Assembly: GCA_028336245.1 (NCBI GenBank)
Contig: JAOKTT010000007.1
Coordinates: 1 to 60,445, forward strand
From: Polaribacter sp.
Lineage (GTDB): Bacteria > Bacteroidota > Bacteroidia > Flavobacteriales > Flavobacteriaceae
Direction: 5' to 3'
DNA: 60,445 nucleotides
Part shown: piece after piece, positions 18,860-28,916 of the stretch
Layout: every line of letters starts with the position of its first letter
Numbering within the stretch: position 1 is the first letter of the stretch
Program-made: the position numbers and the translations under genes
Notes under the pieces: model-generated
Database searches by the model: none
Seen by the model: only the letters and a program-made list of their open reading frames with translations
Told to the model about the DNA's origin: nothing

Positions 18860-19981
18860 ATGAAATATACAATTGCAGTAATTCCTGGAGATGGCATTGG
18901 GCCAGAGGTTATTAATCAAGCAAAAAAAGCACTAGATGCAGTTGCGGAAATGTATGATCATGTTTTTTTATATCAGGAAGCTCAGATGGGTGCGTGTGCA
19001 ATTGAGCGTTTTGGGAAACCTTTGCCTGAAGAAACGATCGCTATTTGTAAGCGTGCAGACGCTATTTTATTTGGCGCTATTGGAGATCCCAAATATGACA
19101 ATGATCCTGAGGCGAGGGTAAGACCAGAGCAAGGACTTTTGCAATTGAGGCAGGCGTTAGACTTGTTTTGTAATACGCGGCCGGTGAAGGCCTTTGATAG
19201 TCTTATAAAAAATTCTCCTTTAAAAAGAGAAATAATTATTGGAACAGATATTGTTATTTACAGAGAATTAACTGGGGGTATTTACTTTGGAAAAAAAGAA
19301 ACCAGTAAAGATGGTTTAACTGCTTTTGATATATCTTGTTATACTGTAGAGCAAATTTCAAGAATAACACATATTGCCTTTAAGGCATCTCAAAGTAGAA
19401 ACAAAAAAGTAACTCTAATTGACAAAGCGAATGTTTTAGAAACTTCTCGTTTGTGGAGAAAAACAGTTACAGAAATTGCAAAACAATACAAAGATGTCAC
19501 GCTGGAATATCTGTATGTAGATAATGCCGCAATGCAATTGATTTTAAATCCAAAACAGTTTGATGTAATTCTTACTGAAAATTTGTTTGGAGATATTATT
19601 TCCGACGAAGCAAGTGTTATAAGTGGTTCAATTGGCCTACTTGCATCTTCTTCAATAGGTGTTAAAAATGCATTATTTGAGCCAATACATGGTTCTTTTC
19701 CAGCGGCAAAAGGAAAGGATATTGCGAATCCTTTAGGGTCTATTTTATCTGCAGGAATGTTGTTAGAGTATTTAGGATTGCATGAAGAAGCTGGCGCTAT
19801 AGAGCGTGCTGTAGAAAAATCTCTAATTTTAGGGATTACTACACAAGATATTAAAGGAAAGAATAAATACCCTGCATCTACTTCGAATGTGGGCGATTTT
19901 ATTGCAGATTATATTTTAAATCAAGAAGATAGTAATTTGAATTTCATGAATATTCACGCCGGTCAGAGTACGATCATATAA
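18860..19981 (+). CDS. leuB: 3-Isopropylmalate dehydrogenase
   Basis: 373 residues; NAD-dependent oxidative decarboxylation of 3-isopropylmalate, the third leucine step. IAVIPGDGIGPEVINQA at the N-terminus, RPEQGLLQLRQ and the YRELTGGIYFG substrate loop are typical of LeuB. The metal site is in ENLFGDIISDEAS and the adenosine-binding end in EPIHGSFPAAKGKDIANPLGSILS. It follows leuA at 21 bases. leuC and leuD (isopropylmalate isomerase) are not in this cluster and must be elsewhere if leucine synthesis is complete. Confidence 0.96.
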   Translation: MKYTIAVIPGDGIGPEVINQAKKALDAVAEMYDHVFLYQEAQMGACAIERFGKPLPEETIAICKRADAILFGAIGDPKYDNDPEARVRPEQGLLQLRQALDLFCNTRPVKAFDSLIKNSPLKREIIIGTDIVIYRELTGGIYFGKKETSKDGLTAFDISCYTVEQISRITHIAFKASQSRNKKVTLIDKANVLETSRLWRKTVTEIAKQYKDVTLEYLYVDNAAMQLILNPKQFDVILTENLFGDIISDEASVISGSIGLLASSSIGVKNALFEPIHGSFPAAKGKDIANPLGSILSAGMLLEYLGLHEEAGAIERAVEKSLILGITTQDIKGKNKYPASTSNVGDFIADYILNQEDSNLNFMNIHAGQSTII

Positions 19982-20032
19982 TTGTAAAAAATACAGTAGG
20001 TGTTTTTAATAAAAAATTATAGTATTTGACCG

Positions 20033-20089
20033 ATGAAAAAACAAGTATTAAATATTATTTCTAGTGTTAACGTCATTATTAAGAGGTGA
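20033..20089 (+). CDS. ilvL: Putative branched-chain amino acid leader peptide
   Basis: ORF MKKQVLNIISSVNVIIKR followed by TGA, 18 residues, with four Ile, three Val and one Leu (8 of 18), in two Ile-Ile pairs. It starts 52 bases after leuB and ends 33 bases before an intrinsic terminator. This is the classical layout of a leader peptide for an ilv operon. Immediately after the stop, GGAAG (20093-20097) can pair with CTTCC in the 5' arm of the terminator, so it could form an antiterminator when a ribosome stalls early on the Ile/Val codons. A ribosome that reaches the stop would cover GGAAG and allow termination. All by inspection. Confidence 0.8.
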   Translation: MKKQVLNIISSVNVIIKR

Positions 20090-20121
20090 TAAGGAAGTGC
20101 TATTTATATTTTTATAAACAG

Positions 20122-20149
20122 ACCTTCCAGTAAAACGGAAGGTTTTTTT
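20122..20149 (+). terminator. Attenuator terminator before ilvD
   Basis: ACCTTCC (20122-20128) and GGAAGGT (20137-20143) form a 7-bp GC-rich stem with an 8-base loop, followed by six more T. It lies between the Ile/Val-rich leader peptide and ilvD. It competes with the GGAAG at 20093-20097 for the CTTCC arm. Confidence 0.85.
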
Positions 20150-20233
20150 ATGGAGTTTTTTAAGGTGTTGAGTATCATAATAAAAAGTATCTAAAAACTT
20201 AATTTTGAGTATTTTAAGTTATTTTTTTAACAC

Positions 20234-20332
20234 ATGAATTTAAACATTCTTGTTGCTTGTCACATAATAAAAATTGAGAAACATAGTAATTTAGTCAATA
20301 AATTGAAGAATACAGTAAATGGAATTAAATAA
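20234..20332 (+). CDS. Possible second small ORF overlapping the ilvD start
   Basis: A 32-codon ORF (begins [12 protein letters not shown], ends NTVNGIK) that ends 14 bases inside ilvD in another frame. Twelve of its residues are Ile, Leu or Val. It could be a translational-coupling leader for ilvD, but in AT-rich DNA such an ORF can arise by chance. Confidence 0.25.
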   Translation: MNLNILVACHIIKIEKHSNLVNKLKNTVNGIK

Positions 20333-21995
20333 ACACAGCAAAAGACTAACACAAGATGAATCTCAACCAGCATCGCAGGCAATGTTGTATGCGGTAGGTT
20401 TAACAGATGAGGATATGAGCAAAGCTCAAGTTGGTATTGCAAGTACAGGATATGATGGCAACCCTTGTAACATGCATTTAAACAACTTAGCAGCAGAGGT
20501 AAAAGTAGAAACTAAAATTGCAGGTTTAGTTGGTTTGGGTTTTAATACTATTGGAGTATCAGATGGAATATCAATGGGAACTTCAGGAATGAATTACTCT
20601 TTAGCATCCAGAGATATTATTGCAGATTCCATAGAAACTGTCATGAATGCGCAAAGTTATGATGCTTTGGTATCCGTAGTTGGTTGTGATAAAAATATGC
20701 CAGGAGCTGTCATTGCAATGTTGCGCCTAAATCGTCCATCAATTATGATGTATGGTGGTACGATTGCATCTGGAAATTACAAAGGAAAAAAATTAAATAT
20801 TGTTTCTGCTTTTGAAGCTTTAGGGCAAAAAATGGCAGGGGAAATTGAAGAAGAAGAATATAGAGAAATTATAAAAAGAGCCATTCCGGGAGCGGGCGCT
20901 TGTGGCGGAATGTATACGGCAAATACAATGGCTTCTGCCATAGAATGTATGGGATTTGCATTGCCTTACAATTCTTCAATTCCTGCAGAGAATCCAAATA
21001 AATTATCTGAAGCTGAAAGAATCGCTTTAGCTATAAAAAACTTATTAGAACTAGATTTAAAACCTTTAGATATTATTTCTAAAAGGTCTTTAGAAAATGC
21101 CATTGCCATTGTAAATGCTTTGGGAGGATCTACAAATGCTGTTTTACATTTTTTAGCAATTGCACATGCCGCAGATATTGAATTCACCTTAGAAGATTTT
21201 CAGAGAGTAAGTGATCGAACACCCTTAATTGCAGATTTAAAACCATCTGGAAAATACTTGATGGAAGACGTGCATGGCGTTGGAGGTACACCTGCTATTA
21301 TGAAATATTTGTTAGACAATGGGTATTTATATGGAGATTGTATGACCGTTACTGGAAAAACATTAGCAGAGAATTTAGCAAGTGTTGCCCCAATGGAGTT
21401 TGATGAACAAGATGTAATCTATCCAAAAGACAAAGCATTAAAATCCTCAGGAAATATTCAGATAATTTATGGAAATCTTGCAACAGAAGGAGCGGTTGCA
21501 AAAATTTCAGGAAATGAAGGGCTGCTTTTTGAAGGAAAAGCTGTTGTTTATGACGGTGAACAGGCCGCAAACACAGGTATTGTTGCAGGAGAAGTAGAGA
21601 AAGGAGATGTGGTTGTTATCAGGTATGTAGGTCCAAAAGGTGGACCAGGGATGCCAGAAATGTTAAAACCAACTTCGTTAATTATGGGTGCAGGTTTAGG
21701 GAAATCTGTTGCTTTAATTACAGATGGTCGATTTTCTGGAGGAACACATGGTTTTGTAGTGGGCCATATTACACCAGAAGCACACTCTGGAGGAACTATT
21801 GGAATATTAAAAACAGGTGATAAAATTAGAATTAGTGCAAAAGATAATTCTATTAATGTTTTAATTTCTAATGAAGAGATTGCAGCAAGAAAAGCGGAAT
21901 GGGTTTCGCCCCCATTAAAGCATACGAAAGGAATTTTGTATAAATATGCAAAAACAGTAGCATCAGCGTCTAAAGGATGTGTTACAGATTTATAA
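20319..21995 (+). CDS. ilvD: Dihydroxy-acid dehydratase
   Basis: 558 residues; dehydrates dihydroxy-isovalerate and dihydroxy-methylvalerate in valine and isoleucine synthesis. The iron-sulfur cysteines are C50 (YDGNPCNMH), C123 (GCDKNMPG) and C195 ([12 protein letters not shown]), followed by GGSTNAVLH and the C-terminal [16 protein letters not shown] substrate block. Three well-spaced cysteines are consistent with a [2Fe-2S] enzyme, though the cluster type is not provable from sequence. It is the first gene after the Ile/Val-rich leader and terminator and is therefore expected to be attenuated, with ilvB 45 bases downstream. Confidence 0.97.
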   Translation: MELNKHSKRLTQDESQPASQAMLYAVGLTDEDMSKAQVGIASTGYDGNPCNMHLNNLAAEVKVETKIAGLVGLGFNTIGVSDGISMGTSGMNYSLASRDIIADSIETVMNAQSYDALVSVVGCDKNMPGAVIAMLRLNRPSIMMYGGTIASGNYKGKKLNIVSAFEALGQKMAGEIEEEEYREIIKRAIPGAGACGGMYTANTMASAIECMGFALPYNSSIPAENPNKLSEAERIALAIKNLLELDLKPLDIISKRSLENAIAIVNALGGSTNAVLHFLAIAHAADIEFTLEDFQRVSDRTPLIADLKPSGKYLMEDVHGVGGTPAIMKYLLDNGYLYGDCMTVTGKTLAENLASVAPMEFDEQDVIYPKDKALKSSGNIQIIYGNLATEGAVAKISGNEGLLFEGKAVVYDGEQAANTGIVAGEVEKGDVVVIRYVGPKGGPGMPEMLKPTSLIMGAGLGKSVALITDGRFSGGTHGFVVGHITPEAHSGGTIGILKTGDKIRISAKDNSINVLISNEEIAARKAEWVSPPLKHTKGILYKYAKTVASASKGCVTDL

Positions 21996-22040
21996 AATAA
22001 AATATTATTCTTACAGAAGTAAGACCCTAAAATAAATACT

Positions 22041-23774
22041 ATGGAAACACAAACCATAAAAAATCAAGAAAAAGCAGCAAATGTTACTGAAAGAATATCT
22101 GGTAGCGAAGCAATTGTTAGGTGTTTAATTGCAGAAGACGTAAAAATAATTTACGGATATCCTGGTGGAGCGATCATGCCAGTATATGATGAATTATACA
22201 AATATCAAGATAAAATTCACCATGTTTTAACGCGTCATGAGCAAGGGGCAACCCATTCTGCACAAGGTTTTGCAAGAATTTCTGGTAAAGTAGGTGTTGC
22301 AATTGCAACTTCGGGTCCTGGAGCAACCAATTTAGTTACAGGTTTAGCGGATGCACAAATAGATTCTACACCAATGGTTTGTATTACTGGGCAAGTGCCG
22401 TCTCATTTATTAGGTAGCGATGCTTTTCAGGAAACTGATATTGTTGGTATTTCTACACCAGTTACAAAATGGAATTGTCAAGTTACCAGAGCAGCAGACA
22501 TACCAGCAGCTTTGGCAAAGGCGTTTTATATTGCAAGAAGCGGAAGGCCAGGACCTGTTTTAGTAGATATTACAAAAGATGCACAGTTTGAAGAATTCGA
22601 TTTTTGCTACGAAAAATGTACCAAAGTAAGAAGTTATGTTCCGATTCCAAAAACGGTAGCAGGTTCTTTAGAAGCTGCTGCAAAATTAATTAATGCTGCT
22701 AAAAAGCCTTTAATCGTTTGGGGACAAGGGGTTGTTTTAAGTGTTGCAGAAACTCAGTTTAAAGCTTTTGTCGAAAAAGCGGGCATCCCTGCGGCTTGGA
22801 CAATTTTAGGAGCTTCAGCATTGCCAACTTCTCATAATTTAAACGTAGGTATGTTGGGGATGCATGGTAATTATGCACCAAATAAGTTAACCAACGAATG
22901 TGACGTTTTAATTGCAATTGGTATGCGTTTTGACGATAGAGTTACAGGTAAATTAGATGAATATGCGCGGCAAGCAAAAGTGATTCATTTTGAAATTGAT
23001 CCTGCAGAAATAGACAAAAATGTAAAAACAGATGTTGCGGTTTTAGGAGATGCAAAAGCAACTTTAGAAGCTATTTTACCATTAATTAATACCAATTCTC
23101 ATAAAGAATGGCATCAACAGTTTAAAGATTTATATGAAATTGAATATGAAAAAGTAATTAAAGGAGATCTTTATCCAACGAAAGAAGGATTAACAATGGG
23201 TGAAGTGATTAAAGAAATTAATATTCAGAGTAAAGGAGATGCTGCCATTGTTACAGATGTAGGGCAACATCAAATGATTGCGTGTAGATATGCCGAATTT
23301 AATAAAACAAAAAGTAATATTACTTCTGGTGGTTTAGGTACTATGGGCTTTGGTTTACCAGCAGCTATTGGTGCTAAAATGGCAGCACCAGATCGCGAAG
23401 TTGTTTCAATTTCTGGTGATGGTGGTTATCAAATGACTATTCAAGAATTAGGGACTATTTTTCAGCAAAAAGCTGCAGTTAAAATTGTAGTTTTAAATAA
23501 TGATTTTTTAGGAATGGTGCGCCAATGGCAGCAGTTGTTTTTTGAAAAACGCTATGCATCTACAGAGATGGTGAACCCTAATTTTGTAGCCATTGCGGAA
23601 GGATATTATATTAAGGCAAAAAAAGTCACAAAACGTGAAGAATTAGCAGGTGCAGTCAAAGAAATGATGGAGAGTAAAGAAGCTTATTTTTTAGAGGTTT
23701 GTGTAGAAAAAGAAGGAAATGTATTTCCAATGGTTCCTTCTGGAGCAAGTGTTTCAGAAATAAGATTAGCATAA
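22041..23774 (+). CDS. ilvB: Acetolactate synthase large subunit
   Basis: 577 residues, thiamine diphosphate enzyme making acetolactate or acetohydroxybutyrate. N-terminal block GYPGGAIMPVYDELY and the catalytic glutamate in TRHEQGATHSAQGFAR (about 69-72). Middle FAD-binding domain with GMLGMHGNYAPN and the RFDDRVTGK segment. C-terminal TPP/Mg motif GDGGYQMTIQELG followed by NNDFLGMVRQWQ. Its need for TPP links it to the TPP riboswitch at about 54.8 kb. The small subunit gene begins one base after the stop. Confidence 0.97.
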   Translation: METQTIKNQEKAANVTERISGSEAIVRCLIAEDVKIIYGYPGGAIMPVYDELYKYQDKIHHVLTRHEQGATHSAQGFARISGKVGVAIATSGPGATNLVTGLADAQIDSTPMVCITGQVPSHLLGSDAFQETDIVGISTPVTKWNCQVTRAADIPAALAKAFYIARSGRPGPVLVDITKDAQFEEFDFCYEKCTKVRSYVPIPKTVAGSLEAAAKLINAAKKPLIVWGQGVVLSVAETQFKAFVEKAGIPAAWTILGASALPTSHNLNVGMLGMHGNYAPNKLTNECDVLIAIGMRFDDRVTGKLDEYARQAKVIHFEIDPAEIDKNVKTDVAVLGDAKATLEAILPLINTNSHKEWHQQFKDLYEIEYEKVIKGDLYPTKEGLTMGEVIKEINIQSKGDAAIVTDVGQHQMIACRYAEFNKTKSNITSGGLGTMGFGLPAAIGAKMAAPDREVVSISGDGGYQMTIQELGTIFQQKAAVKIVVLNNDFLGMVRQWQQLFFEKRYASTEMVNPNFVAIAEGYYIKAKKVTKREELAGAVKEMMESKEAYFLEVCVEKEGNVFPMVPSGASVSEIRLA

Positions 23775-23775
23775 G

Positions 23776-24306
23776 ATGAACAAAGAAAAACAACTATTTA
23801 CAATATCAGTTTACACTGAAAATAACATAGGTTTGTTGAATAGAATTTCAGCAATTTTTCAGAGAAGACATATCAATATAGAGAGTTTAAACATCTCTCC
23901 TTCCGAAATTGAAGGGGTTGCTAAATTTACAATTGTTGTAAATATGACTGAAGAGAATGTGAAGAAAATTATTGGTCAGATAGAAAAGCAGGTAGAGGTT
24001 ATTAAGGCATACTATCATAATGATGAGGAAACCATTTATCAGATTTCTGGATTGTTTAAAATAAAATCTAAATTATTGTTTGAAGAGCCACAAATTCAGA
24101 ATATTGTAAAAGAAAGTAACGCAAGGATAGTTACGGTAAATAAAGATTTTTTTGTTTTAGAAAAATCTGGTAAAAAAGAAGAAGTAGTCGCATTATATAA
24201 TCAATTAAGTGTTTTTGGTATCATGCAATATACGCGTTCAGGGAGAGTTGCAATTACCAAAGAAGAAATGAAAATTTCAGAATTATTAGAAACATACAAC
24301 AACTAA
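23776..24306 (+). CDS. ilvN: Acetolactate synthase small (regulatory) subunit
   Basis: 176 residues. The N-terminal ACT domain starts FTISVYTENNIGLLNRISAIF with the INIESLNIS strand and binds the feedback inhibitor valine in this family. The C-terminal half (from about residue 85) is the small-subunit domain that stabilises the catalytic subunit. Length fits the IlvH/IlvN type (about 160-180). The ATG lies one base after the ilvB stop, a tight coupling that helps keep the subunits in balance. Confidence 0.95.
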   Translation: MNKEKQLFTISVYTENNIGLLNRISAIFQRRHINIESLNISPSEIEGVAKFTIVVNMTEENVKKIIGQIEKQVEVIKAYYHNDEETIYQISGLFKIKSKLLFEEPQIQNIVKESNARIVTVNKDFFVLEKSGKKEEVVALYNQLSVFGIMQYTRSGRVAITKEEMKISELLETYNN

Positions 24307-24316
24307 ATAAATAAAA

Positions 24317-25792
24317 ATGTCAAATTATTTTAACACATTAACATTAAGAGAAAAATTAGAACAATTAGGAAAATGTCGTTTTATGGATGCTTCAGAATTT
24401 GAAGACGGAGTAAGCGCGTTAAAAGGAAAGAAAATTGTTATTGTGGGTTGTGGAGCGCAAGGCCTAAATCAGGGATTGAATATGAGAGATTCTGGTTTAG
24501 ATATTTCTTACGCTTTAAGACAAGCAGCTATTGATCAAAATAGAGCTTCTTTTGTGAATGCCAATTCAAACGGATTTGTAGTGGGTACTTATGAAGAGTT
24601 AATTCCTTCCGCAGATTTAGTATTAAACTTAACGCCAGACAAACAGCATACTAATGTTGTGAACACGGTAATGCCTCTAATGAAAAAAGGCGCAACACTA
24701 TCGTATTCTCATGGTTTTAATATTGTGGAAGAAGGAACACAAGTTAGAAAGGATTTAACCGTAATTATGGTGGCACCAAAGTGTCCTGGTTCTGAAGTTA
24801 GAGAAGAGTATAAAAGAGGATTTGGAGTGCCAACATTAATTGCTGTGCATCCAGAAAATGATCCAGAAAATAAAGGTTGGGCGCAAGCAAAAGCTTATGC
24901 TGTTGGAACCGGAGGTCATAGAGCAGGTGTTTTAGCATCTTCTTTTGTGGCAGAAGTAAAATCTGATTTAATGGGGGAACAAACTATTTTATGTGGTTTG
25001 TTGCAAACAGGTGCAATTTTATCTTTTGATAAAATGGTTGCAGAAGGCATTGAACCCGGGTATGCCGCTAAATTAATTCAGTTCGGTTGGGAAACGGTAA
25101 CCGAGGCTTTAAAGCATGGAGGAATTACAAATATGATGGACCGTTTGTCGAACCCTGCAAAAGTAAAAGCATTCGAAATCTCTGAAGAATTAAAAGAGAT
25201 CATGCGTCCGCTGTTTCAAAAACACATGGATGATATTATGACGGGTCATTTCTCTAAAACCATGATGGAGGATTGGGCGAATGATGATAAAAACTTATTG
25301 ACTTGGAGAGCTGCAACAGGCGAAACTGCTTTTGAGAAACAAGAACTTACAACACAAGAGATTTCTGAACAAGAATATTTTGATCACGGAACCTTGTTAG
25401 TTGCTTTTGTAAGAGCTGGAGTAGAATTAGCATTTGAAGCAATGACAGACTCTGGAATTATAGAAGCCTCTGCGTATTACGAATCTTTGCACGAAACACC
25501 ATTAATAGCAAATACAATTGCAAGAATGAAGTTGGCTGAAATGAACCGTGTAATTTCTGATACTGCAGAATACGGGTGTTATTTATTTGACCATGCTTGT
25601 AAACCTCTATTAATGGATTTTATGAAAACTGTTTCTACAGATCTTATCGGTCAAAAATTTACAGCGGGTAACGATGTTGATAATAAAGAGCTGATTCGAA
25701 TAAATGGAATCATTAGAAATCATCCAGTAGAAATTGTGGGAGCAAAATTAAGAGCTTCTATGACAGCAATGAAAGTTATAAAATCGGTATAG
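24317..25792 (+). CDS. ilvC: Ketol-acid reductoisomerase, class II (long form)
   Basis: 491 residues, the same length as E. coli IlvC, so the long form with a duplicated helical C-terminal domain. It isomerises and reduces acetolactate or acetohydroxybutyrate. Nucleotide-binding motif [20 protein letters not shown] at about 40-60. The specificity loop [13 protein letters not shown] keeps Arg and Ser at positions that bind the NADPH phosphate in the E. coli enzyme. Mg ligands lie in the helical half ([10 protein letters not shown]). Starts 10 bases after ilvN. A strong terminator follows. Confidence 0.97.
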   Translation: MSNYFNTLTLREKLEQLGKCRFMDASEFEDGVSALKGKKIVIVGCGAQGLNQGLNMRDSGLDISYALRQAAIDQNRASFVNANSNGFVVGTYEELIPSADLVLNLTPDKQHTNVVNTVMPLMKKGATLSYSHGFNIVEEGTQVRKDLTVIMVAPKCPGSEVREEYKRGFGVPTLIAVHPENDPENKGWAQAKAYAVGTGGHRAGVLASSFVAEVKSDLMGEQTILCGLLQTGAILSFDKMVAEGIEPGYAAKLIQFGWETVTEALKHGGITNMMDRLSNPAKVKAFEISEELKEIMRPLFQKHMDDIMTGHFSKTMMEDWANDDKNLLTWRAATGETAFEKQELTTQEISEQEYFDHGTLLVAFVRAGVELAFEAMTDSGIIEASAYYESLHETPLIANTIARMKLAEMNRVISDTAEYGCYLFDHACKPLLMDFMKTVSTDLIGQKFTAGNDVDNKELIRINGIIRNHPVEIVGAKLRASMTAMKVIKSV

Positions 25793-25819
25793 TAAAACAT
25801 AAAGATTTTAAATTTTAAC

Positions 25820-25856
25820 AAAGCCTGTCAGATTTCAAATTCTGACAGGCTTTAGT
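25820..25856. terminator. Strong terminator-like hairpin between ilvC and ilvA
   Basis: AAAGCCTGTCAGA (25820-25832) pairs perfectly with TCTGACAGGCTTT (25841-25853) across an 8-base loop. Its 3' side continues as AGTTTT and there are A-rich bases on the 5' side. It lies only 18 bases before the ilvA ATG. Confidence 0.8.
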
Positions 25857-25871
25857 TTTAAACTGAATATT

Positions 25872-27134
25872 ATGCGCACAAAAGAAGTTTATTTCCCGAC
25901 CCTAGAAAATGTAAAAGCTGCGGCTAAAAATTTAGTAGGAGTTGCATATAAAACGCCTTTAAATAAAAACCGCAATCTTTCGAAACAGTTTGATTCCACT
26001 ATTTTATTTAAAAGGGAAGACTTACAGGTGGTTCGTTCTTATAAAATTAGAGGTGCCTACAATAAAATGTCTTCTTTAAATGCAGATGAAAAGAAACGTG
26101 GAATTGTATGTGCAAGTGCAGGGAATCATGCGCAAGGCGTTGCCTTGTCATGCAAGCTTTTGAAAGTAAAAGGGACTATTTTCATGCCTTCTCCCACACC
26201 AAATCAAAAAATAAATCAAGTAAAAATGTTTGGTGAAGATTTTATTGAAGTAGTTATCGAAGGAGATACTTTTGATGATGCATTTAACCTTGCAAATACT
26301 AGATGTAAAGCACAAAATAAAACATTTATCCATCCTTTTAATGATGAGAAAGTAATTGAAGGACAGGCAACGGTGGGTTTAGAAATCTTATCGCAAACTA
26401 CTAAGAAAATTGATTATGTTTTTGTAGCTGTGGGTGGTGGTGGTTTGTCATCGGGCTTGTCGTCGGTATTTAAGTACTTGTCGCCAGAAACAAAAGTTAT
26501 TGGGGTAGAACCAGAAGGCGCCCCTTCGATGCTTATCTCTCTGAAAAATAAAGAAATTATTACTTTAGAAAAAATCGACTCCTTTGTTGATGGAGCTGCT
26601 GTAAAACGAGTGGGGGATTTAAATTTTAAAATTTGTCAGCAAAATTTGTATAAAATGGTGACAATTCCCGAGGGAAAAATTTGTCAGATTATTTTAGATT
26701 TGTATAACAAAGATGCTATTGTTGTGGAGCCAGCGGGTGCTTTAAGTATTGCTGCTTTAGATTCGTTTGCGGAAGAGATAAAAGGGAAAAATGTTGTTTG
26801 TATTGTTAGTGGAAGTAATAATGATATTACGAGAACGGCAGAAATTAAGGAGCGTGCCATGTTGTTTGCCAATTTAAAACATTATTTTATTGTTAGATTT
26901 CCGCAAAGAGCAGGTGCTTTAAAAGAGTTTGTTGCAGAAGTTTTAGGTCCTAAAGACGATATTACCCATTTTGAATATACTAAAAAAACAAACAGAGAAA
27001 ATGGAGCAGCAGTAGTTGGTTTAGAGTTAAAGTCAGCAGAAGATTTAGCACCATTGATTCAAAGAATGAAAGAGAGAGGCTTTTTTGGAGACTATTTAAA
27101 TGACAAACCAGATCTCCTCCAGTTTTTATTATAG
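25872..27134 (+). CDS. ilvA: Threonine ammonia-lyase (threonine dehydratase)
   Basis: 420 residues, PLP enzyme making 2-oxobutanoate for isoleucine. The PLP lysine is K58 in VVRSYKIRGAYNKM. The glycine-rich phosphate cup is in VAVGGGGLSSGLSS and the pyridine-ring Ser in VVCIVSGSNND. The C-terminal 85 residues form a single ACT-like regulatory domain (RFPQRAGALKEFVAEVLG), as in the roughly 430-residue Corynebacterium-type enzyme rather than the 514-residue E. coli form with two domains. Isoleucine feedback is likely. A terminator lies directly upstream, so it either depends on read-through from ilvC or on a promoter hidden in the hairpin region. Confidence 0.95.
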   Translation: MRTKEVYFPTLENVKAAAKNLVGVAYKTPLNKNRNLSKQFDSTILFKREDLQVVRSYKIRGAYNKMSSLNADEKKRGIVCASAGNHAQGVALSCKLLKVKGTIFMPSPTPNQKINQVKMFGEDFIEVVIEGDTFDDAFNLANTRCKAQNKTFIHPFNDEKVIEGQATVGLEILSQTTKKIDYVFVAVGGGGLSSGLSSVFKYLSPETKVIGVEPEGAPSMLISLKNKEIITLEKIDSFVDGAAVKRVGDLNFKICQQNLYKMVTIPEGKICQIILDLYNKDAIVVEPAGALSIAALDSFAEEIKGKNVVCIVSGSNNDITRTAEIKERAMLFANLKHYFIVRFPQRAGALKEFVAEVLGPKDDITHFEYTKKTNRENGAAVVGLELKSAEDLAPLIQRMKERGFFGDYLNDKPDLLQFLL

Positions 27135-27205
27135 TATCTAGATAGACTCCGAAATGCTTTTCGTTTTTTAAAAAGGAAATCATATATTTTATACTTTTTT
27201 TTAGT

Positions 27206-27213
27206 TAATTTTG
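27206..27213 (+). promoter_or_regulatory. Putative -7 promoter box (TAATTTTG) of gapN
   Basis: TAATTTTG matches TAnnTTTG, 85 bases before the gapN ATG. No clear -33 element. Confidence 0.4.
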
Positions 27214-27298
27214 AGGGTAATAATATGTAAGAACCATTTTACCTTTTATTTATTATTTTTTTAATCAAAGAACTTCGCTTTTTTACTAAATTCAATTT

Positions 27299-28891
27299 AT
27301 GAAGAATACATTTAAAGAAATCCCGAACGAATATAAAATTACGTCACTGGTCCATCAAAACACTTATTTAGTTGACGGTGAATTGAAAGCATGGAAAGGT
27401 GCAACTGCAGAAGTGTATTCAACCATTTCGTCAACCGAAGAATATACGCCAACGTTATTGGGAACAGTGCCAGATTTAACAGGAGAAGAAGGTCTTGAAG
27501 CTTTGCATGCTGCGTCCAAGGCATATGGAAGAGGGCAAGGGTTTTGGCCAACAATGAAGGTAGAAGGTAGAATTGCTGCCATGGAGAAGTTTGTGGTGCA
27601 AATGAAAACAAAAAGAGATGCCATTGTAAAACTACTGATGTGGGAAATTGGGAAAACCTTGCCAGATTCAGAAAAAGAGTTTGACAGAACAGTAGAATAT
27701 ATTTACGATACGATTGAAGATTATAAACAAATGGACAGAAATTCTGCTAAGTTTCAAAAAAACAGTGGAGTCCATGCGCATATTAGAAGAGGTCCTTTAG
27801 GCGTTGTGCTTTGTTTAGGTCCTTATAACTATCCTTTAAATGAAACGTTTGCGCTGTTAATCCCTGCTTTAATTATGGGGAATACTGCTGTGTTTAAGCC
27901 GGCGAAACATGGTGTTTTATTATTATCGCCATTATTAGAGGCATTTCAAACCAGCTTCCCTGCAGGTGTTGTAAATATTATATATGGTAGAGGCAGGACT
28001 TTGGCTACGCCAATTATGAAAACAGGTTTGGTTGATGTACTAGCCTTGATTGGAAATAGTACTTCTGCAAATGCAATTCAAGCCAATCATCCACAGAAAA
28101 ACAGATTGCGCTTGGTACTAGGTTTAGAAGCGAAGAATCCAGGAATTGTTTTACCAGATGCAGATTTAGATTTGGCAATTAATGAATGTATTTCAGGTGC
28201 AACTTCATTTAATGGACAGCGATGTACTGCTTTAAAAATACTATATGTTCATGAAGACATTGTTGTTGAATTTAATAAACGATTTGCAGAAAAAGTAGAC
28301 GGTTTGAAATTTGGAAATCCTTGGGAAAACGACGCGAAATTAACACCTTTACCAGAACCAGGAAAACCAGCATATATTCAGGAATTAATTGATGATGCCG
28401 TTTTAAAAGGGGCGAAAGTAATCAATAAAAGAGGTGGGGAAACTACCGAAAATTATATTTTTCCAGCAGTTTTATATCCGGTTTCTAAAGACTCTAGAGT
28501 CTTTGAAGAGGAGCAATTTGGTCCAGTAATACCGGTTGTTTCGTTTAAAAATATTCAAGAACCTTTAGATGATATGGCTGCTTCAAATTACGGGCAGCAG
28601 GTGAGTGTATTTGGGAGTGAGGTGAAAACTTTAGCGCCATTAATTGATACGTTAGTGAATTTAGTGTGTAGAGTAAATTTAAATAGTGCGGCACAGCGCG
28701 GACCAGATGTATATCCGTTTACAGGAAGAAAAGATTCTGCCGTTGCAACTTTAAGTGTACATGATGCTTTGCGTTCTTTTTCAATAAGAACTTTTTTAGC
28801 AGCAAAAGACACCGAGTATAACAATGCAATCTTGCAAGAATTATTAGATAAGAAGACTTCTAACTTTATCAGTACAGATTATATTTTGTAA
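27299..28891 (+). CDS. gapN: NADP-dependent glyceraldehyde-3-phosphate dehydrogenase (non-phosphorylating)
   Basis: 530 residues, aldehyde dehydrogenase superfamily. The overall sequence resembles the plant-like GapN group found in Flavobacteriaceae, with N-terminal [13 protein letters not shown] and [23 protein letters not shown]. The catalytic cysteine is in [12 protein letters not shown] and the general base Glu in [11 protein letters not shown]. It would oxidise glyceraldehyde-3-phosphate directly to 3-phosphoglycerate with NADPH production, bypassing ATP formation. Other aldehyde substrates remain possible, since ALDH specificity is hard to assign by eye. It is a single gene with its own promoter candidate and terminator. 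Confidence 0.82.
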   Translation: MKNTFKEIPNEYKITSLVHQNTYLVDGELKAWKGATAEVYSTISSTEEYTPTLLGTVPDLTGEEGLEALHAASKAYGRGQGFWPTMKVEGRIAAMEKFVVQMKTKRDAIVKLLMWEIGKTLPDSEKEFDRTVEYIYDTIEDYKQMDRNSAKFQKNSGVHAHIRRGPLGVVLCLGPYNYPLNETFALLIPALIMGNTAVFKPAKHGVLLLSPLLEAFQTSFPAGVVNIIYGRGRTLATPIMKTGLVDVLALIGNSTSANAIQANHPQKNRLRLVLGLEAKNPGIVLPDADLDLAINECISGATSFNGQRCTALKILYVHEDIVVEFNKRFAEKVDGLKFGNPWENDAKLTPLPEPGKPAYIQELIDDAVLKGAKVINKRGGETTENYIFPAVLYPVSKDSRVFEEEQFGPVIPVVSFKNIQEPLDDMAASNYGQQVSVFGSEVKTLAPLIDTLVNLVCRVNLNSAAQRGPDVYPFTGRKDSAVATLSVHDALRSFSIRTFLAAKDTEYNNAILQELLDKKTSNFISTDYIL

Positions 28892-28916
28892 CAAATTAGA
28901 TGTGTTAAAAAAAGTA

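Noticed and set aside
22012..22025. Small CTTAC/GTAAG hairpin between ilvD and ilvB
   Set aside because: Five base pairs, no T-run; probably chance in a 45-base intergenic gap of one operon.
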